Source: Candidatus Lumbricidiphila eiseniae
GTDB lineage: Bacteria; Actinomycetota; Actinomycetes; Actinomycetales; Microbacteriaceae
Direction of reading: 5' to 3'
Assembly (NCBI GenBank): GCA_002529645.1
Contig: NAEP01000051.1
Span: forward strand, 1 to 58,267
DNA length: 58,267 nucleotides
Part shown: positions 8,491-17,272 of the stretch, one piece after another
How the letters are laid out: every line of letters starts with the position of its first letter
Position numbering within the stretch: the stretch's first letter is position 1
Program-made: the position numbers and the translations under genes
Notes under the pieces: model-generated
What the model saw: the letters and a program-made list of their open reading frames with translations, nothing else
What the model was told of the DNA's origin: nothing
The model's database searches: none

Positions 8491-10008
8491 TCAGTGGTGC
8501 TGCTCTGTGAGTGGAGGGTTCCACTCGTGGTTGAACATAACGTGCTTTGTTCGGGTGTAATCCTCGAGCGCGTACAGCGACAGGTCGCGACCGTAGCCGG
8601 AGCCTTTGAACCCTCCCCACGGAACCTCGTTTGCCAGCACGAGGTGACTGTTGACCCACACTGTGCCAAAGTCCAGTTCGGTGGGGATTCGCATGGCGTG
8701 TCCCGCGTCGGTGGTCCACACCGATGCCGCGAGTCCGTACTGCGTCGCATTGGCGCGCTCGATGGCCTCTTCCAGATCGGTGTAGGTCTCGACGCTTACG
8801 ATCGGTCCGAATGCTTCGCTCGTGGCGGCCTCCGAGTCACGGGTGACATCAACAAGAACGGTGGGTGCGATGTAGTAACCGGGGCCATCGAATGTGTGTC
8901 CACCAATGGCGGTACGGGCTCCCGCCTGTTTTGCTCGTGCGAGGAACGACACGACACGCTCATAGTGGGCACGGGAAACGAGCGGACCAATATCGATGTC
9001 AATACCGCCCGACGGTGGTCCCACTGTCAGTGTTCCGACTTCTCGAACGAGGTGGTCAACGAGCTGCTGAGCGACGGACTCGTGGACGATGATGCGACAG
9101 GCTGCACCGCACTCCTGACCGGAGTTCCAGAATCCGGACACTCGTACGCCTCTGGCCACTGCCTTGAGGTCTGCATCGGGAAGCACGAGCACGGGTGCTT
9201 TACCGCCGAGTTCAAGGTGCACGCGTTTGAGCGTCATCCCGGCGGTTTCAGCGACGGATTGGCCGCTGCGCACACTACCGGTTAGTGCGACAAGAGAGAT
9301 GTCGGGGTGAGCTGCGATGCGGTTGCCAACGTCGCTGCCGAAACCGGTGACAATATTTAGCACGCCCACCGGGACGATATCAGCCAGGAGTTCGGCCAGC
9401 CTGAGAGTCGTGAGCGGGGTCTGCTCGCTGGGTTTGAGAACCACCGAGTTACCACCGGCGAGAATGGGGGCGATCTTCCACGCGGCCATGAGGAGGGGGT
9501 AGTTCCACGGTGTGATGACCCCCACCACGCCGACCGGTTCTCTCAGGATCAGCGATGTGTTACCCGCGGCGTACTGGCCCCCCGCCATTGATGTGATCGC
9601 GCGCGCGGCACCGGCCATGAAGCGGAATGTATCGATCGCGCTCGAGATGTCATCTTCAGCTACCGACGTTGGCTTCCCGGTGTTCCATGACTCAAGGGCT
9701 GCCAGCGCGGCGCGGTTGTCTGCAACCACATCGGCAATACGGTGCAGAATTTCTGAGCGATGTCGCGGTGTTGTCCGGCCCCAGCCCCTCTGCGCGATTG
9801 TGGCCGCAGCGACCGCGTCATCCACGTCTGCGGCGGTCCCGGCCACGACCGTGGTAATTACAGTTTCGGTTGCCGGATTGATGACATCGATACGGGAATT
9901 CGACGACCCCGCACGGAATTCTCCGCCGATAAAGTGTCCCGTAGTCGGTGGGAGCGCGGGATACTGCTCTGCACCGGTGGGATCAGCCAAAGTGAAGGTA
10001 GGGTCCAT
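8491..10008 (-). CDS. Aldehyde dehydrogenase, aminobutyraldehyde/betaine-aldehyde type
   Basis: About 505 residues; an NAD(P)-dependent aldehyde dehydrogenase. Key blocks are PWNYPLLMAAWKIAPILAGG (coenzyme binding), LELGGKAP with the general-base Glu, GQECGAACRI with the nucleophilic Cys, and the C-terminal GGFKGSGYGRDLS. The pattern is closest to gamma-aminobutyraldehyde and betaine aldehyde dehydrogenases. I set the start at ATG 10008 (MDPTF), preceded by a GAGGA motif; an upstream in-frame extension of 62 codons has an unrelated AT-rich composition and is leader. In context with the APC permease, GabT and a polyamine importer elsewhere in the window, amine-derived aldehydes are a likely substrate class. 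Confidence 0.85.
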   Translation of the reverse strand: MDPTFTLADPTGAEQYPALPPTTGHFIGGEFRAGSSNSRIDVINPATETVITTVVAGTAADVDDAVAAATIAQRGWGRTTPRHRSEILHRIADVVADNRAALAALESWNTGKPTSVAEDDISSAIDTFRFMAGAARAITSMAGGQYAAGNTSLILREPVGVVGVITPWNYPLLMAAWKIAPILAGGNSVVLKPSEQTPLTTLRLAELLADIVPVGVLNIVTGFGSDVGNRIAAHPDISLVALTGSVRSGQSVAETAGMTLKRVHLELGGKAPVLVLPDADLKAVARGVRVSGFWNSGQECGAACRIIVHESVAQQLVDHLVREVGTLTVGPPSGGIDIDIGPLVSRAHYERVVSFLARAKQAGARTAIGGHTFDGPGYYIAPTVLVDVTRDSEAATSEAFGPIVSVETYTDLEEAIERANATQYGLAASVWTTDAGHAMRIPTELDFGTVWVNSHLVLANEVPWGGFKGSGYGRDLSLYALEDYTRTKHVMFNHEWNPPLTEQHH

Positions 10009-10165
10009 TATGCACGTCCTCGTCGGGGGAGTTACACGACAGTGGTGAAGCCGATCGAACTCCGGCGTTCGCTGAGGACAGCTTGGCAGAAAGCCCCAAT
10101 AAAAACAATAGAAATATATGTTAATGTTTTGTTTCGGGAGCAGGGCACAAGAGCGCCGGACGCAG

Positions 10166-10888
10166 TCAAGCGAATGAGTCAGGCGGTAACACAATCGTCC
10201 AACCGCTGTCCATCCGGGTCATTGACACTGTGATCGGCTGCATTCCACTCACGCTTGCTTTGTGCGTCGTTCTGGCGATGTTGCGACCCACCGCAACCGG
10301 TGAATTGGTGACGACTATTTTTCCGCTCGGGTTGATGAGGGCAACGGGCCGGTCCTGGCCGACCGCACGAACCAGACTCCGCTCGAGTGCGGCAAGTGCC
10401 AGATCGCAGGCGATGACAGCGAAAGGTTCTCCCTCTCGCATAAGGGGTCGAGCCAGGGTGACCACACGCAGGTTTGTTCCCCCGTTGTCGAGGTACGGCC
10501 CAACCAGTGTCGGTGCACGGCTCACAGCGGGGAGGCAGTACCAACCCTGGTTGGTGTAGTCATAGAACCCGGTTGCCTGCGGGTTGAGCGTGTGAGGTTG
10601 AAATCTCTCGCCGTGTGGGCCGATTCGCCACCACTCAAGCCAGAACTCTGCATCGGCGAGCTCGCTCTGGGCGAATGCGATCCCTGCCCCATCGCACAAC
10701 GGCACCGCACCCTGCACGAAGGCAATGAGCGATGCGCGCAACGGTCGAAGATCCGTGCGACTGCGCTGCTGGGGTAAGTGCACGGGGAGCATCGAGCCTA
10801 TGGATTCGAGCCCGGCTGCCATCCCGTCGAGTCGATTGCCGAGTTCCTTGGACCATTGACGTAATCGACCCTCAAAGTGGTCTGTCAC
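10166..10888 (-). CDS. Soluble Cache-domain protein
   Basis: The 240-residue protein resembles the ligand-binding Cache/PDC sensor fold: an N-terminal helical part, then FWLEWWRIGPHGERF, DYTNQGWYCLPAV and PFAVIACDLALAALE segments. It has no signal peptide or transmembrane helix, unlike most Cache sensors, so it should act in the cytoplasm. Its GTG start overlaps the stop of the upstream GntR gene as GTGA, so the two are translated together. It probably senses a small metabolite for the regulator or for the permease/dehydrogenase genes below it. The fold call rests on local patterns and is moderate. Confidence 0.6.
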   Translation of the reverse strand: MTDHFEGRLRQWSKELGNRLDGMAAGLESIGSMLPVHLPQQRSRTDLRPLRASLIAFVQGAVPLCDGAGIAFAQSELADAEFWLEWWRIGPHGERFQPHTLNPQATGFYDYTNQGWYCLPAVSRAPTLVGPYLDNGGTNLRVVTLARPLMREGEPFAVIACDLALAALERSLVRAVGQDRPVALINPSGKIVVTNSPVAVGRNIARTTHKASVSGMQPITVSMTRMDSGWTIVLPPDSFA

Positions 10889-11682
10889 ACTACTTCTCCC
10901 TCCATGGCGACGAGGCTGATGTATCGAGAAAGCAATATTTCTGCGCGTCGCAAAAATGTCTGCTCGGCGATGTGGCCTGCGGCGGCCTGTTCGGCCCGCT
11001 CTATTGCATCTATCAGGCGCTGATTGAACTCATCGAAAATGCTCTGCGAGTCGCAGTATGGCAGGCCCCACGACAGTGGCGAAAGCTCAGCCTGCACCTG
11101 GGCCATCGCTGCGGTCAACCGCGGTGATTGTGCGGCGACGGCAAGACCGATCTGAAAACGGCTATCAGCTAAGCGGCATTCACTGCTTGCTTTCGCCTGC
11201 GTCAGCCCAGCCGCGAGGTTCCGGAGTCTCGTAATATCTTCGGCATCTGTTCGTTCGGCGGCCAGACGAGAGGCACAGATGCTAATAGCCGCCGCGTGGT
11301 CTGTCATATCACGGATCTCACCCGTACTCATTTCCATCAGCCGCCGGTCTACATCCTTGTCGGTCAAAGCGGCCTGTACATTGACGTAGCTTCCCCCGCC
11401 CCGACCCCGCCGTGTCAGAATAAAGCCACGCGCTCGAAGACTGGCCAGTGACTGACGAAGAGTGAGTGTGGCGACGCCGAGCTGATCGGCGAACACCGGT
11501 TCCGGGGGAAGTTTGTCGCCCGGTGACAGAATTCCCACACGTATGGCGGCTTCTACCTGATGTTCCACCTGCTCCGCCCGACCGCGCCCATCCCCCGCGG
11601 GGTTAACCAGCTGCGAGACGATGCTCATCACCGCGGTGGTGACCACTTCTCCGTCGTCGGTGGGTGTCTCCGGTGTCATCAT
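10885..11682 (-). CDS. FadR-type GntR transcriptional regulator
   Basis: About 265 residues with an N-terminal winged helix (QVEAAIRVGILSPGDKLPPE, then LGVATLTLRQSLASLRARGFI and the wing RRGRGGGSYV) and a C-terminal all-helical FCD-like ligand domain. GntR regulators of this class usually repress a neighbouring catabolic operon until a carboxylate or amino-acid ligand binds. I start at ATG 11682 because the 37 upstream codons are arginine-rich with no family similarity; the next ATG at 11679 is equally possible. It heads a minus-strand cluster: regulator, Cache protein, aldehyde dehydrogenase, flavoenzyme, permease. Confidence 0.8.
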   Translation of the reverse strand: MMTPETPTDDGEVVTTAVMSIVSQLVNPAGDGRGRAEQVEHQVEAAIRVGILSPGDKLPPEPVFADQLGVATLTLRQSLASLRARGFILTRRGRGGGSYVNVQAALTDKDVDRRLMEMSTGEIRDMTDHAAAISICASRLAAERTDAEDITRLRNLAAGLTQAKASSECRLADSRFQIGLAVAAQSPRLTAAMAQVQAELSPLSWGLPYCDSQSIFDEFNQRLIDAIERAEQAAAGHIAEQTFLRRAEILLSRYISLVAMEGEVV

Positions 11683-11826
11683 GACTCGCAGGCTAACAGA
11701 GCATCGTCCCCGGTGCGGCACGAGTGTTTTCCTCGGTGTGTTTCGGGTTTGGTCTCCTTTTTCCTGCCCGCGCCGGTCGCCACCGCGCCGCACAAGAGCG
11801 GGAGGGAATCCTTCTCCGGTCGGTAT

Positions 11827-13206
11827 TCAGCATTCCACCATGCTTACGTTCAGCGCCAGGCCGCCTTCGGATGTCTCCTTGTATTTGTGACTCATATCGA
11901 CGCCCGTTTCCCGCATCGTCTTGATCGCGGTGTCCAGGGAAACATGATGGTTACCGTCCCCCCGCACCGCCATCCGAGCCGCCGTAATCGCCTTGACCGC
12001 CGCGATCGCATTGCGCTCGATACAGGGGATCTGCACCAGTCCGCCAACGGGGTCACAGGTCAGGCCCAGGTTGTGTTCGATGCCAATCTCGGCTGCGTTT
12101 TCGACCTGCTTTGGGGCCCCGCCGAGCACCTCGGCGAGAGCGCCCGCCGCCATCGAGCATGCGGAGCCAACCTCTCCCTGGCAGCCGACCTCCGCTCCCG
12201 AGATGGAAGCATTGTTCTTGAACAGCATGCCGATTGCAGAGGCGGTGAGGAAAAAGCGGATGACACCGGCCTCATCCGCTCTCGGTACAAAGCGAGTGTA
12301 GTAATCGAGCACCGCCGGGATAATTCCGGCAGCGCCGTTTGTGGGGGCGGTGACGACCCGACCGCCGGCCGCGTTCTCCTCGTTCACGGCAAGTGCCGCG
12401 AGCGTGACCCACTCCATCGCGTAAAGCGGGTCGTTTGTGTGCCCGTCCGCTTCCAGCTGCTCACGTTGGGTGGCACTGCGGCGGCGCACATTGAGACCAC
12501 CCGGGAGGATTCCGATGTTGTGTGTGCCGTTGTTGATGCACTCCCGCATGACATCCCACATCTGGAGGATCCCTGCGCGGATCTCTTCCTCCGTGCGGAA
12601 CACCAGTTCGTTGGCTAGAACGATATCGCTGATGCGCAGTCCCGTCTGTGTGGCGATGTCCACCAACTTGTCACCCGTATCAAAGGGGTAGGGCACCGGT
12701 GTGTCATTCCCGATGGGGGCCGGGTTTTTAGCCTCATCCTCATCGACTATGAATCCACCACCGACCGAGTAGTACTCGCGGCTCTGAACCAGTTGGTCTC
12801 CCGAGTCGAATACATCGAACCGCATACCGTTCGAGTGGAAGGCCAATCGCTCCCGCAGATGCAGGGTGAGGTCTGTTGTGAGATCAAACATAATCGGGTG
12901 AGTTCCGCCGAGAGTGAGTGTTCCTGCTTTCTGGGATTGCTCGAATCGCTGCTGGGCTGTGACCGGATCAACCAGGTGCGGCTGCTCACCCTGAAGCCCC
13001 AGCACAACGGCCTTTACCGTTCCGTGACCGTGACCGGTCAATCCCAGCGACCCAAACAGGTGAGTCTGGATGCGTGCTACGCGGTCGAGGTGTCTTGTGG
13101 ATCTGAGTCGTTCGACGTAGGTGACCGCCGCTTTCATCGGGCCGACGGTGTGCGAACTCGACGGCCCGATTCCGATTTTAAAAAGATCGAAAACACTCAG
13201 TGGCAT
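11827..13206 (-). CDS. sdaA: L-serine ammonia-lyase, iron-sulfur type
   Basis: The 459-residue single-chain enzyme deaminates L-serine to pyruvate and ammonia using a 4Fe-4S cluster. The N-terminal [16 protein letters not shown], the central [15 protein letters not shown], and the cluster-linked cysteines in [22 protein letters not shown] and [18 protein letters not shown] are all present. Its start overlaps the soxG stop by 10 bp, so it is the last gene of the sarcosine operon. That placement makes sense: sarcosine gives glycine, glycine plus a one-carbon unit gives serine, and this enzyme sends serine to pyruvate. Length and motifs are normal. Confidence 0.95.
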   Translation of the reverse strand: MPLSVFDLFKIGIGPSSSHTVGPMKAAVTYVERLRSTRHLDRVARIQTHLFGSLGLTGHGHGTVKAVVLGLQGEQPHLVDPVTAQQRFEQSQKAGTLTLGGTHPIMFDLTTDLTLHLRERLAFHSNGMRFDVFDSGDQLVQSREYYSVGGGFIVDEDEAKNPAPIGNDTPVPYPFDTGDKLVDIATQTGLRISDIVLANELVFRTEEEIRAGILQMWDVMRECINNGTHNIGILPGGLNVRRRSATQREQLEADGHTNDPLYAMEWVTLAALAVNEENAAGGRVVTAPTNGAAGIIPAVLDYYTRFVPRADEAGVIRFFLTASAIGMLFKNNASISGAEVGCQGEVGSACSMAAGALAEVLGGAPKQVENAAEIGIEHNLGLTCDPVGGLVQIPCIERNAIAAVKAITAARMAVRGDGNHHVSLDTAIKTMRETGVDMSHKYKETSEGGLALNVSMVEC

Positions 13207-13823
13207 GTCCGCTCTCCGTACGGTGTGGGGTACGCCAGCGGATCAAGCGCGGCATCCAGTAGCCAGTCGGCTACGTACCGTGCGAAGGAGGTGCGGACGA
13301 CCAGTTCGATCCGGGAGGAATTCTCAGAGCGTGACAGGTAGATCACCACCGCCCGAGCGAGGAATCCCTGCAGTGCAGCACCGCGCGGAAACGCTGTGGA
13401 GTGGAGATTCAGTGCCGTTCCCTTTGCAAGCAATCCGGGCGCATCGCCGGTTATCAGCAGTGAGATTCTCTGCCCAGACTGATCAACGACGGCGCCGTGA
13501 CCTTTCGTGGCGTCGCGCAGTGACGCCTCAAAGTCGGTGTGGTGGGGCGTGTCGATGATCAACCACTCATCGGGACCGAGCCAGATGATTGTCTGGCCGG
13601 CGGGAGAGGACACCCACGAGGGAGAGGTGGGGAGTGCTGAGCCCAGTAGTGCCTCAACTGCGACCGCCGAATCACTGTTCGGGCTCACGCGCAGATTGTA
13701 CTGATGAGCCAGGGGAAGAACCTCAACCCCCACCTGCGCGTTGAGCGCGGCAAACTTTTCTTTGTGCACATCCAGTCCGTCACGAGCCACGAGCAGTTCC
13801 TTCGTGCTCACATCAACCGTCAC
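13197..13823 (-). CDS. soxG: Sarcosine oxidase gamma subunit
   Basis: About 208 residues, the small gamma subunit of heterotetrameric sarcosine oxidase. It has a GcvT/YgfZ-like fold pattern: SQRISLLITGDAPGLLAKGTALNLHS and a C-terminal RTSFARYVADWLLDAA. I prefer GTG 13823 to the ATG at 13853 because a perfect AGGAGGG lies 8 bases upstream of it. It overlaps the soxA end by 11 bp and sdaA by 10 bp, showing tight operon packing. The subunit is structural in the complex and has no redox motif of its own. Confidence 0.85.
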   Translation of the reverse strand: MTVDVSTKELLVARDGLDVHKEKFAALNAQVGVEVLPLAHQYNLRVSPNSDSAVAVEALLGSALPTSPSWVSSPAGQTIIWLGPDEWLIIDTPHHTDFEASLRDATKGHGAVVDQSGQRISLLITGDAPGLLAKGTALNLHSTAFPRGAALQGFLARAVVIYLSRSENSSRIELVVRTSFARYVADWLLDAALDPLAYPTPYGERTCH

Positions 13824-16794
13824 GGCGAACTCCCTCCTGATCGAACAGTACATGGTTTGTTATTGTCGCGGGGAGGAGTTCGCCATTCACAACGGCATTA
13901 ATCTTCTCCCCGAGGCGGGTGGAGCCGCCGACCAGCAGTGCGAGGGCGAAGGTGCTCCCAAGGGCATGGCTGTCATAGCTCGATGTCACAAAACCGTCCA
14001 TGGTGATCGGGACGGTGGCGTGATCCAGCGACTCGATTGTTACCAGCTGAGAGCCCTCGGGGATTAGTTTCGTCGGGTCGTCGGGAAGCAAACCTACCAG
14101 CTGCCTGCGCGTATCATCGCGGTTGGCCGCACGGTCGAACGATCGCTTCCCGATGAAGTCCAATTTTTTCTTCGACACCACCCATGACATGCCGAGATCC
14201 TGAGGAGTGACGGTTCCATCGGTGTCCTGCCCCACAATTGGGTACCCTTTCTCAGCGCGCAGCACGTGCATGGCCTCGGTGCCGTAGGGTGTGATGCCGT
14301 GCTTTGCTCCCGTTTCTATCAGACGAGTCCACAGTTCGAGCCCGTACCAACTGAGCACACTGACCTCGTAGGCGAGTTCGCCGGAGAAACTCACTCGCGC
14401 GATGCGCACCGGAATATTCGCAAGTTTGGTATCGCGCCAGGTCATGAAGGGGAATGCCTCGTTGGAGGCATCCAGATCTGGGAACAGCTCGCCGATCACG
14501 GCCCGTGAGCGCGGCCCGACGACGGGGAACGTCACAAGATGTTCGGTTGCTGAGCTCAGATAGACCCGCAGTTCCGGCCACTCCGTCTGCAACCACTCCT
14601 CCAGCCAGTCTAAAACGCGCGCGGCTCCGCCGGTGGTGGTGTACACAAGGAACCGGTCCTCTTCGGTGCGAAGCACCGTCCCGTCGTCAATGACCATGCC
14701 ATCCACACCGCACATCACTCCGTAGCGGATCGACCCGATTTTGAGGGTGCTCATAATATTCGTGTAGATCCGGTCGAGAAATTCAGCGGCGTCGGGGCCC
14801 TGGACATCGATCTTGCCGAGGGTAGAGCCGTCGAGGATACCGACGGCGTTGCGGGCGGCGATTGTTTCGCGCTTGACCGCCGCGTGCATGTCTTCCCCGT
14901 TCCGGGGGTAGTACCGGGGCCGCTTCCACTGGCCCACGTCTTCGAACTCGGCACCGTGTGCGATATGCCAGTCATGGATGGCCGTCACCCTGACCGGGTC
15001 AAACAGATGGCCGCGAGCGCGGCCCGCTAGTGCGGCGAAAGCCACCGGAGTGTAGGGAGGACGGAACCTCGTTGTGCCCAGGCTGGACATCTTCTCGCCA
15101 GATATCTCCGCCACGATGCCCGATGCGACTGTGCCGGAGGTCTTGCCCTGGTCGTGTGCGGTGCCGATGGTCGTGTAGCGCTTGACGTGCTCCACGGAAC
15201 GGAGTCCAGCACTGATCGCGTGTGCGATGTCCGCGACTGTGGCGTCACGCTGCATGTCCACGAAGTGCGTTGTCAGTTTGTGCGGATCGTCGGAGGGGAC
15301 GAACCAGAGAACTGCTCCTGGTGTATGGTCCCGGTCCTCCTCCACCTCCGGTGGCCTGCTCGGGCTGTGCGCGAGTCGAAGATCGACGAGCGCTTCCCTG
15401 ACAGCCTTGTGGCTGCTGTCGAGTGCCTCCCGCAGCCCAAACTTTCCCGCCGCAGAACCCGCAATGGCAAGGCCGTCCACCCCCGTGTGGGGAACGAATT
15501 TCTCGTGCGAACGCGGCAGCGGTCGGCGCAGCGCATCCACCTCCCTGTGGGGAACGAATGTAGTACCCGATCTTGATGCTGCTACATCTGCAGCATCCAC
15601 CTCCCTGTGGGGAACGAATGCTCCGAGTCGTTCGTCGTAGCGAAGCATCCCGCCCGCCTGACTGTAGAGGTGCACCGCGGGGTTCCACCCGCCACTGACC
15701 AGCAGGGTATCGGCTTCATACGATTCCGCCGTCCCGAAAGAGGTGCCGTTGAATCGACGGAGCGTAATAGAGGTGAGTCGGTTGTCGCCGCTCGTGCCCG
15801 TTACGACACTGCCAGAGTGCAGTGGGATGCCACGAATCTTTGCACCCTCGATCCACTCGGTTCCGATGACCAGTCGAGAGTCGATGATTGCGCCAACGTG
15901 AACGCCTGCATCGTGGAGGTCAAAGGCGGAACTGTACGCGCTGTCATTGGTGGTGAAGACGGTGACGCTATCGCCGACCCTCACTCCAAACCGGTTGAGG
16001 AAGGTGCGTGCGGAACCGGCGAGGAGAATTCCCGGTCGGTCGTTGTCGGCGAAGACAATGGGGCGCTCGTGAGCGCCGGTAGCCACGATGGTGCGGATGG
16101 CTCGAATGCGCCAGATCCGCTGGCGGAGGCTATCTGGGGCAGCATCGCTGCCTCGGTGATCGGTACGACGCTCCACGGCAAGTGCGAGGCCGTCATCGTA
16201 TAGGCCGAAGACCGTGGTGCGCTGCAGGTGAATCACCGCCCGCGCGGCGAGTTCTGCGGCAGTCTGTGCGATCCACTCGGTCGAGTTCGCGCCGCCAATC
16301 ATGCACGGTGTCGATAGCAGATACCCTCCGGGGAGGGGCTGCTCATCCACCAGTGCCACCCGTGCCCCAGCCCGTGCAGCCTCGAGTGCGGCGTTGAGTC
16401 CTGCCGGTCCCGCGCCGATGACGAGCAGATCCACGTGCAGGTGTGCGGTGTCGTAGCGGGCGGGATCCGGCTCTGTGGGAAGCGTTCCCTGACCGGGGAT
16501 CCCGTGAGCGCTGAGACCGGGTGCGAGTTCGACGGTCGTGGCTAACTGCATCGGTTCCGGTATCGGAGTGGTGATCTGAATAAGACCGTTTGGGTCTTCG
16601 GAACCGGCCGCTGCGATGCCGCGGGGGCGGCCAAACTTGATGCTTGTCGTCACGTGGTGGACGCCGTTGGACAGTAGCGCCGACGCCAGTGTGTCGCCAG
16701 CGTACCCCTCAATCAGTGTGCCCTCAAACTCGAACGAGAGGGCCGTATCCCGTGTGATGTGCCCCCCGGTTGGGGTGCGGTACTGCTGTGTCAT
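13813..16794 (-). CDS. soxA: Sarcosine oxidase alpha subunit, with in-frame repeat insertion
   Basis: The 993-residue alpha subunit binds NAD and tetrahydrofolate-side partners. It has an N-terminal 2Fe-2S-ferredoxin-like region (FEFEGTLIEGYAGDTLASALL), a Rossmann motif GAGPAGLNAALEAARAG, a second dinucleotide site, and a C-terminal aminomethyltransferase (GcvT) domain from about residue 600. The complex oxidises sarcosine to glycine, transferring the one-carbon unit to tetrahydrofolate. A normal family member has a single FVP-x-x-x-VDGL segment before the last Rossmann strand. Here FVPH occurs three times at residues 393, 413 and 433, exactly 20 apart, encoded by the 60-bp repeat units at 15473-15619. 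Without the two extra units the length would be an ordinary 953. Whether the expanded protein is active is unknown. Confidence 0.93.
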   Translation of the reverse strand: MTQQYRTPTGGHITRDTALSFEFEGTLIEGYAGDTLASALLSNGVHHVTTSIKFGRPRGIAAAGSEDPNGLIQITTPIPEPMQLATTVELAPGLSAHGIPGQGTLPTEPDPARYDTAHLHVDLLVIGAGPAGLNAALEAARAGARVALVDEQPLPGGYLLSTPCMIGGANSTEWIAQTAAELAARAVIHLQRTTVFGLYDDGLALAVERRTDHRGSDAAPDSLRQRIWRIRAIRTIVATGAHERPIVFADNDRPGILLAGSARTFLNRFGVRVGDSVTVFTTNDSAYSSAFDLHDAGVHVGAIIDSRLVIGTEWIEGAKIRGIPLHSGSVVTGTSGDNRLTSITLRRFNGTSFGTAESYEADTLLVSGGWNPAVHLYSQAGGMLRYDERLGAFVPHREVDAADVAASRSGTTFVPHREVDALRRPLPRSHEKFVPHTGVDGLAIAGSAAGKFGLREALDSSHKAVREALVDLRLAHSPSRPPEVEEDRDHTPGAVLWFVPSDDPHKLTTHFVDMQRDATVADIAHAISAGLRSVEHVKRYTTIGTAHDQGKTSGTVASGIVAEISGEKMSSLGTTRFRPPYTPVAFAALAGRARGHLFDPVRVTAIHDWHIAHGAEFEDVGQWKRPRYYPRNGEDMHAAVKRETIAARNAVGILDGSTLGKIDVQGPDAAEFLDRIYTNIMSTLKIGSIRYGVMCGVDGMVIDDGTVLRTEEDRFLVYTTTGGAARVLDWLEEWLQTEWPELRVYLSSATEHLVTFPVVGPRSRAVIGELFPDLDASNEAFPFMTWRDTKLANIPVRIARVSFSGELAYEVSVLSWYGLELWTRLIETGAKHGITPYGTEAMHVLRAEKGYPIVGQDTDGTVTPQDLGMSWVVSKKKLDFIGKRSFDRAANRDDTRRQLVGLLPDDPTKLIPEGSQLVTIESLDHATVPITMDGFVTSSYDSHALGSTFALALLVGGSTRLGEKINAVVNGELLPATITNHVLFDQEGVRRDG
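15473..15619. repeat. CRISPR-like three-repeat unit inside soxA
   Basis: Copies at 15473-15499, 15533-15559 and 15593-15619 (27 bp plus flanking match) are exactly 60 bp apart, with 33-bp unique inserts. The last two are identical; the first differs at five positions. The first carries a CCCC-GTGT-GGGG hairpin and encodes the family-conserved FVP...VDGL segment, so it is probably the native copy. Sixty bases is 20 codons, so soxA stays open. Confidence 0.9.
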
Positions 16795-17138
16795 TGTGTT
16801 TTCCTGTCCCCTGCTTCGGTGGGAACAGAAACCTGCGATTCGGTGACGGGGAAGAGGCTCGCCGACGTGAAGGAGGGACTCTCACCGATTCGGTAGGTCT
16901 CAATGAAGTGATACGTACAGGTGTCACGGAGGGCATTGAACCAGCGCCGACATCCTGCTGAGTGAACCCACCGCTCGGCACAGACGCCCTTTGGATTGCT
17001 GCGAAAGAACACGTAGTGTGCCCACTGTGTGTCATTCAACTCGGCGGGATTATCGGGGTAGGGAATGTGGGCTTGCCCGCCATAGCTAAATTCGATCTCT
17101 TCGCGGCATCCGCACCATGGGCAGTCGATGAGTTGCAT
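16791..17138 (-). CDS. soxD: Sarcosine oxidase delta subunit
   Basis: The 115-residue delta subunit binds a structural zinc through CPWCG near residue 6-10 and CAERWVHSAGCRRWF near 53-67, both typical of SoxD. It stabilises the alpha-beta sarcosine oxidase complex. The start is the first ATG (MQLIDC), the universal family beginning. It overlaps soxA by 4 bp (ATGA). The C-terminal end after YRIGES is somewhat longer than I would expect and is probably flexible. Confidence 0.92.
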   Translation of the reverse strand: MQLIDCPWCGCREEIEFSYGGQAHIPYPDNPAELNDTQWAHYVFFRSNPKGVCAERWVHSAGCRRWFNALRDTCTYHFIETYRIGESPSFTSASLFPVTESQVSVPTEAGDRKTQ

Positions 17139-17210
17139 GAATTATGTCCGTTCGGGCTCGGGGGTGAGAAAAGTCCTCGGAATGTTGGGTGACAGTGTTG
17201 ACACGGTGTT

Positions 17211-17261
17211 CGGTTGGGGTTGGGGTCGGGGTTGAGTGTGGGGTCGGGGTTGAGTGTGGGC
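17211..17261. repeat. G-rich tandem repeat between soxB and soxD
   Basis: An 18-bp unit with core GGGTCGGGGTTGAG occurs twice in tandem (17222-17239, 17240-17257) after short GGTTGGGG steps. It fills the 134-bp gap between soxD and soxB. The plus strand is G-rich; on the transcribed minus strand it is a C-rich spacer. It is a simple tandem repeat, unlike the spaced repeat pairs. Confidence 0.7.
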
Positions 17262-17272
17262 TGATTCGGGTT

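Noticed and set aside
17211..17261. G-rich repeats between soxB and soxD considered as a CRISPR-like unit
   Set aside because: The 18-bp units are directly adjacent with no unique insert, so this is a plain tandem repeat.
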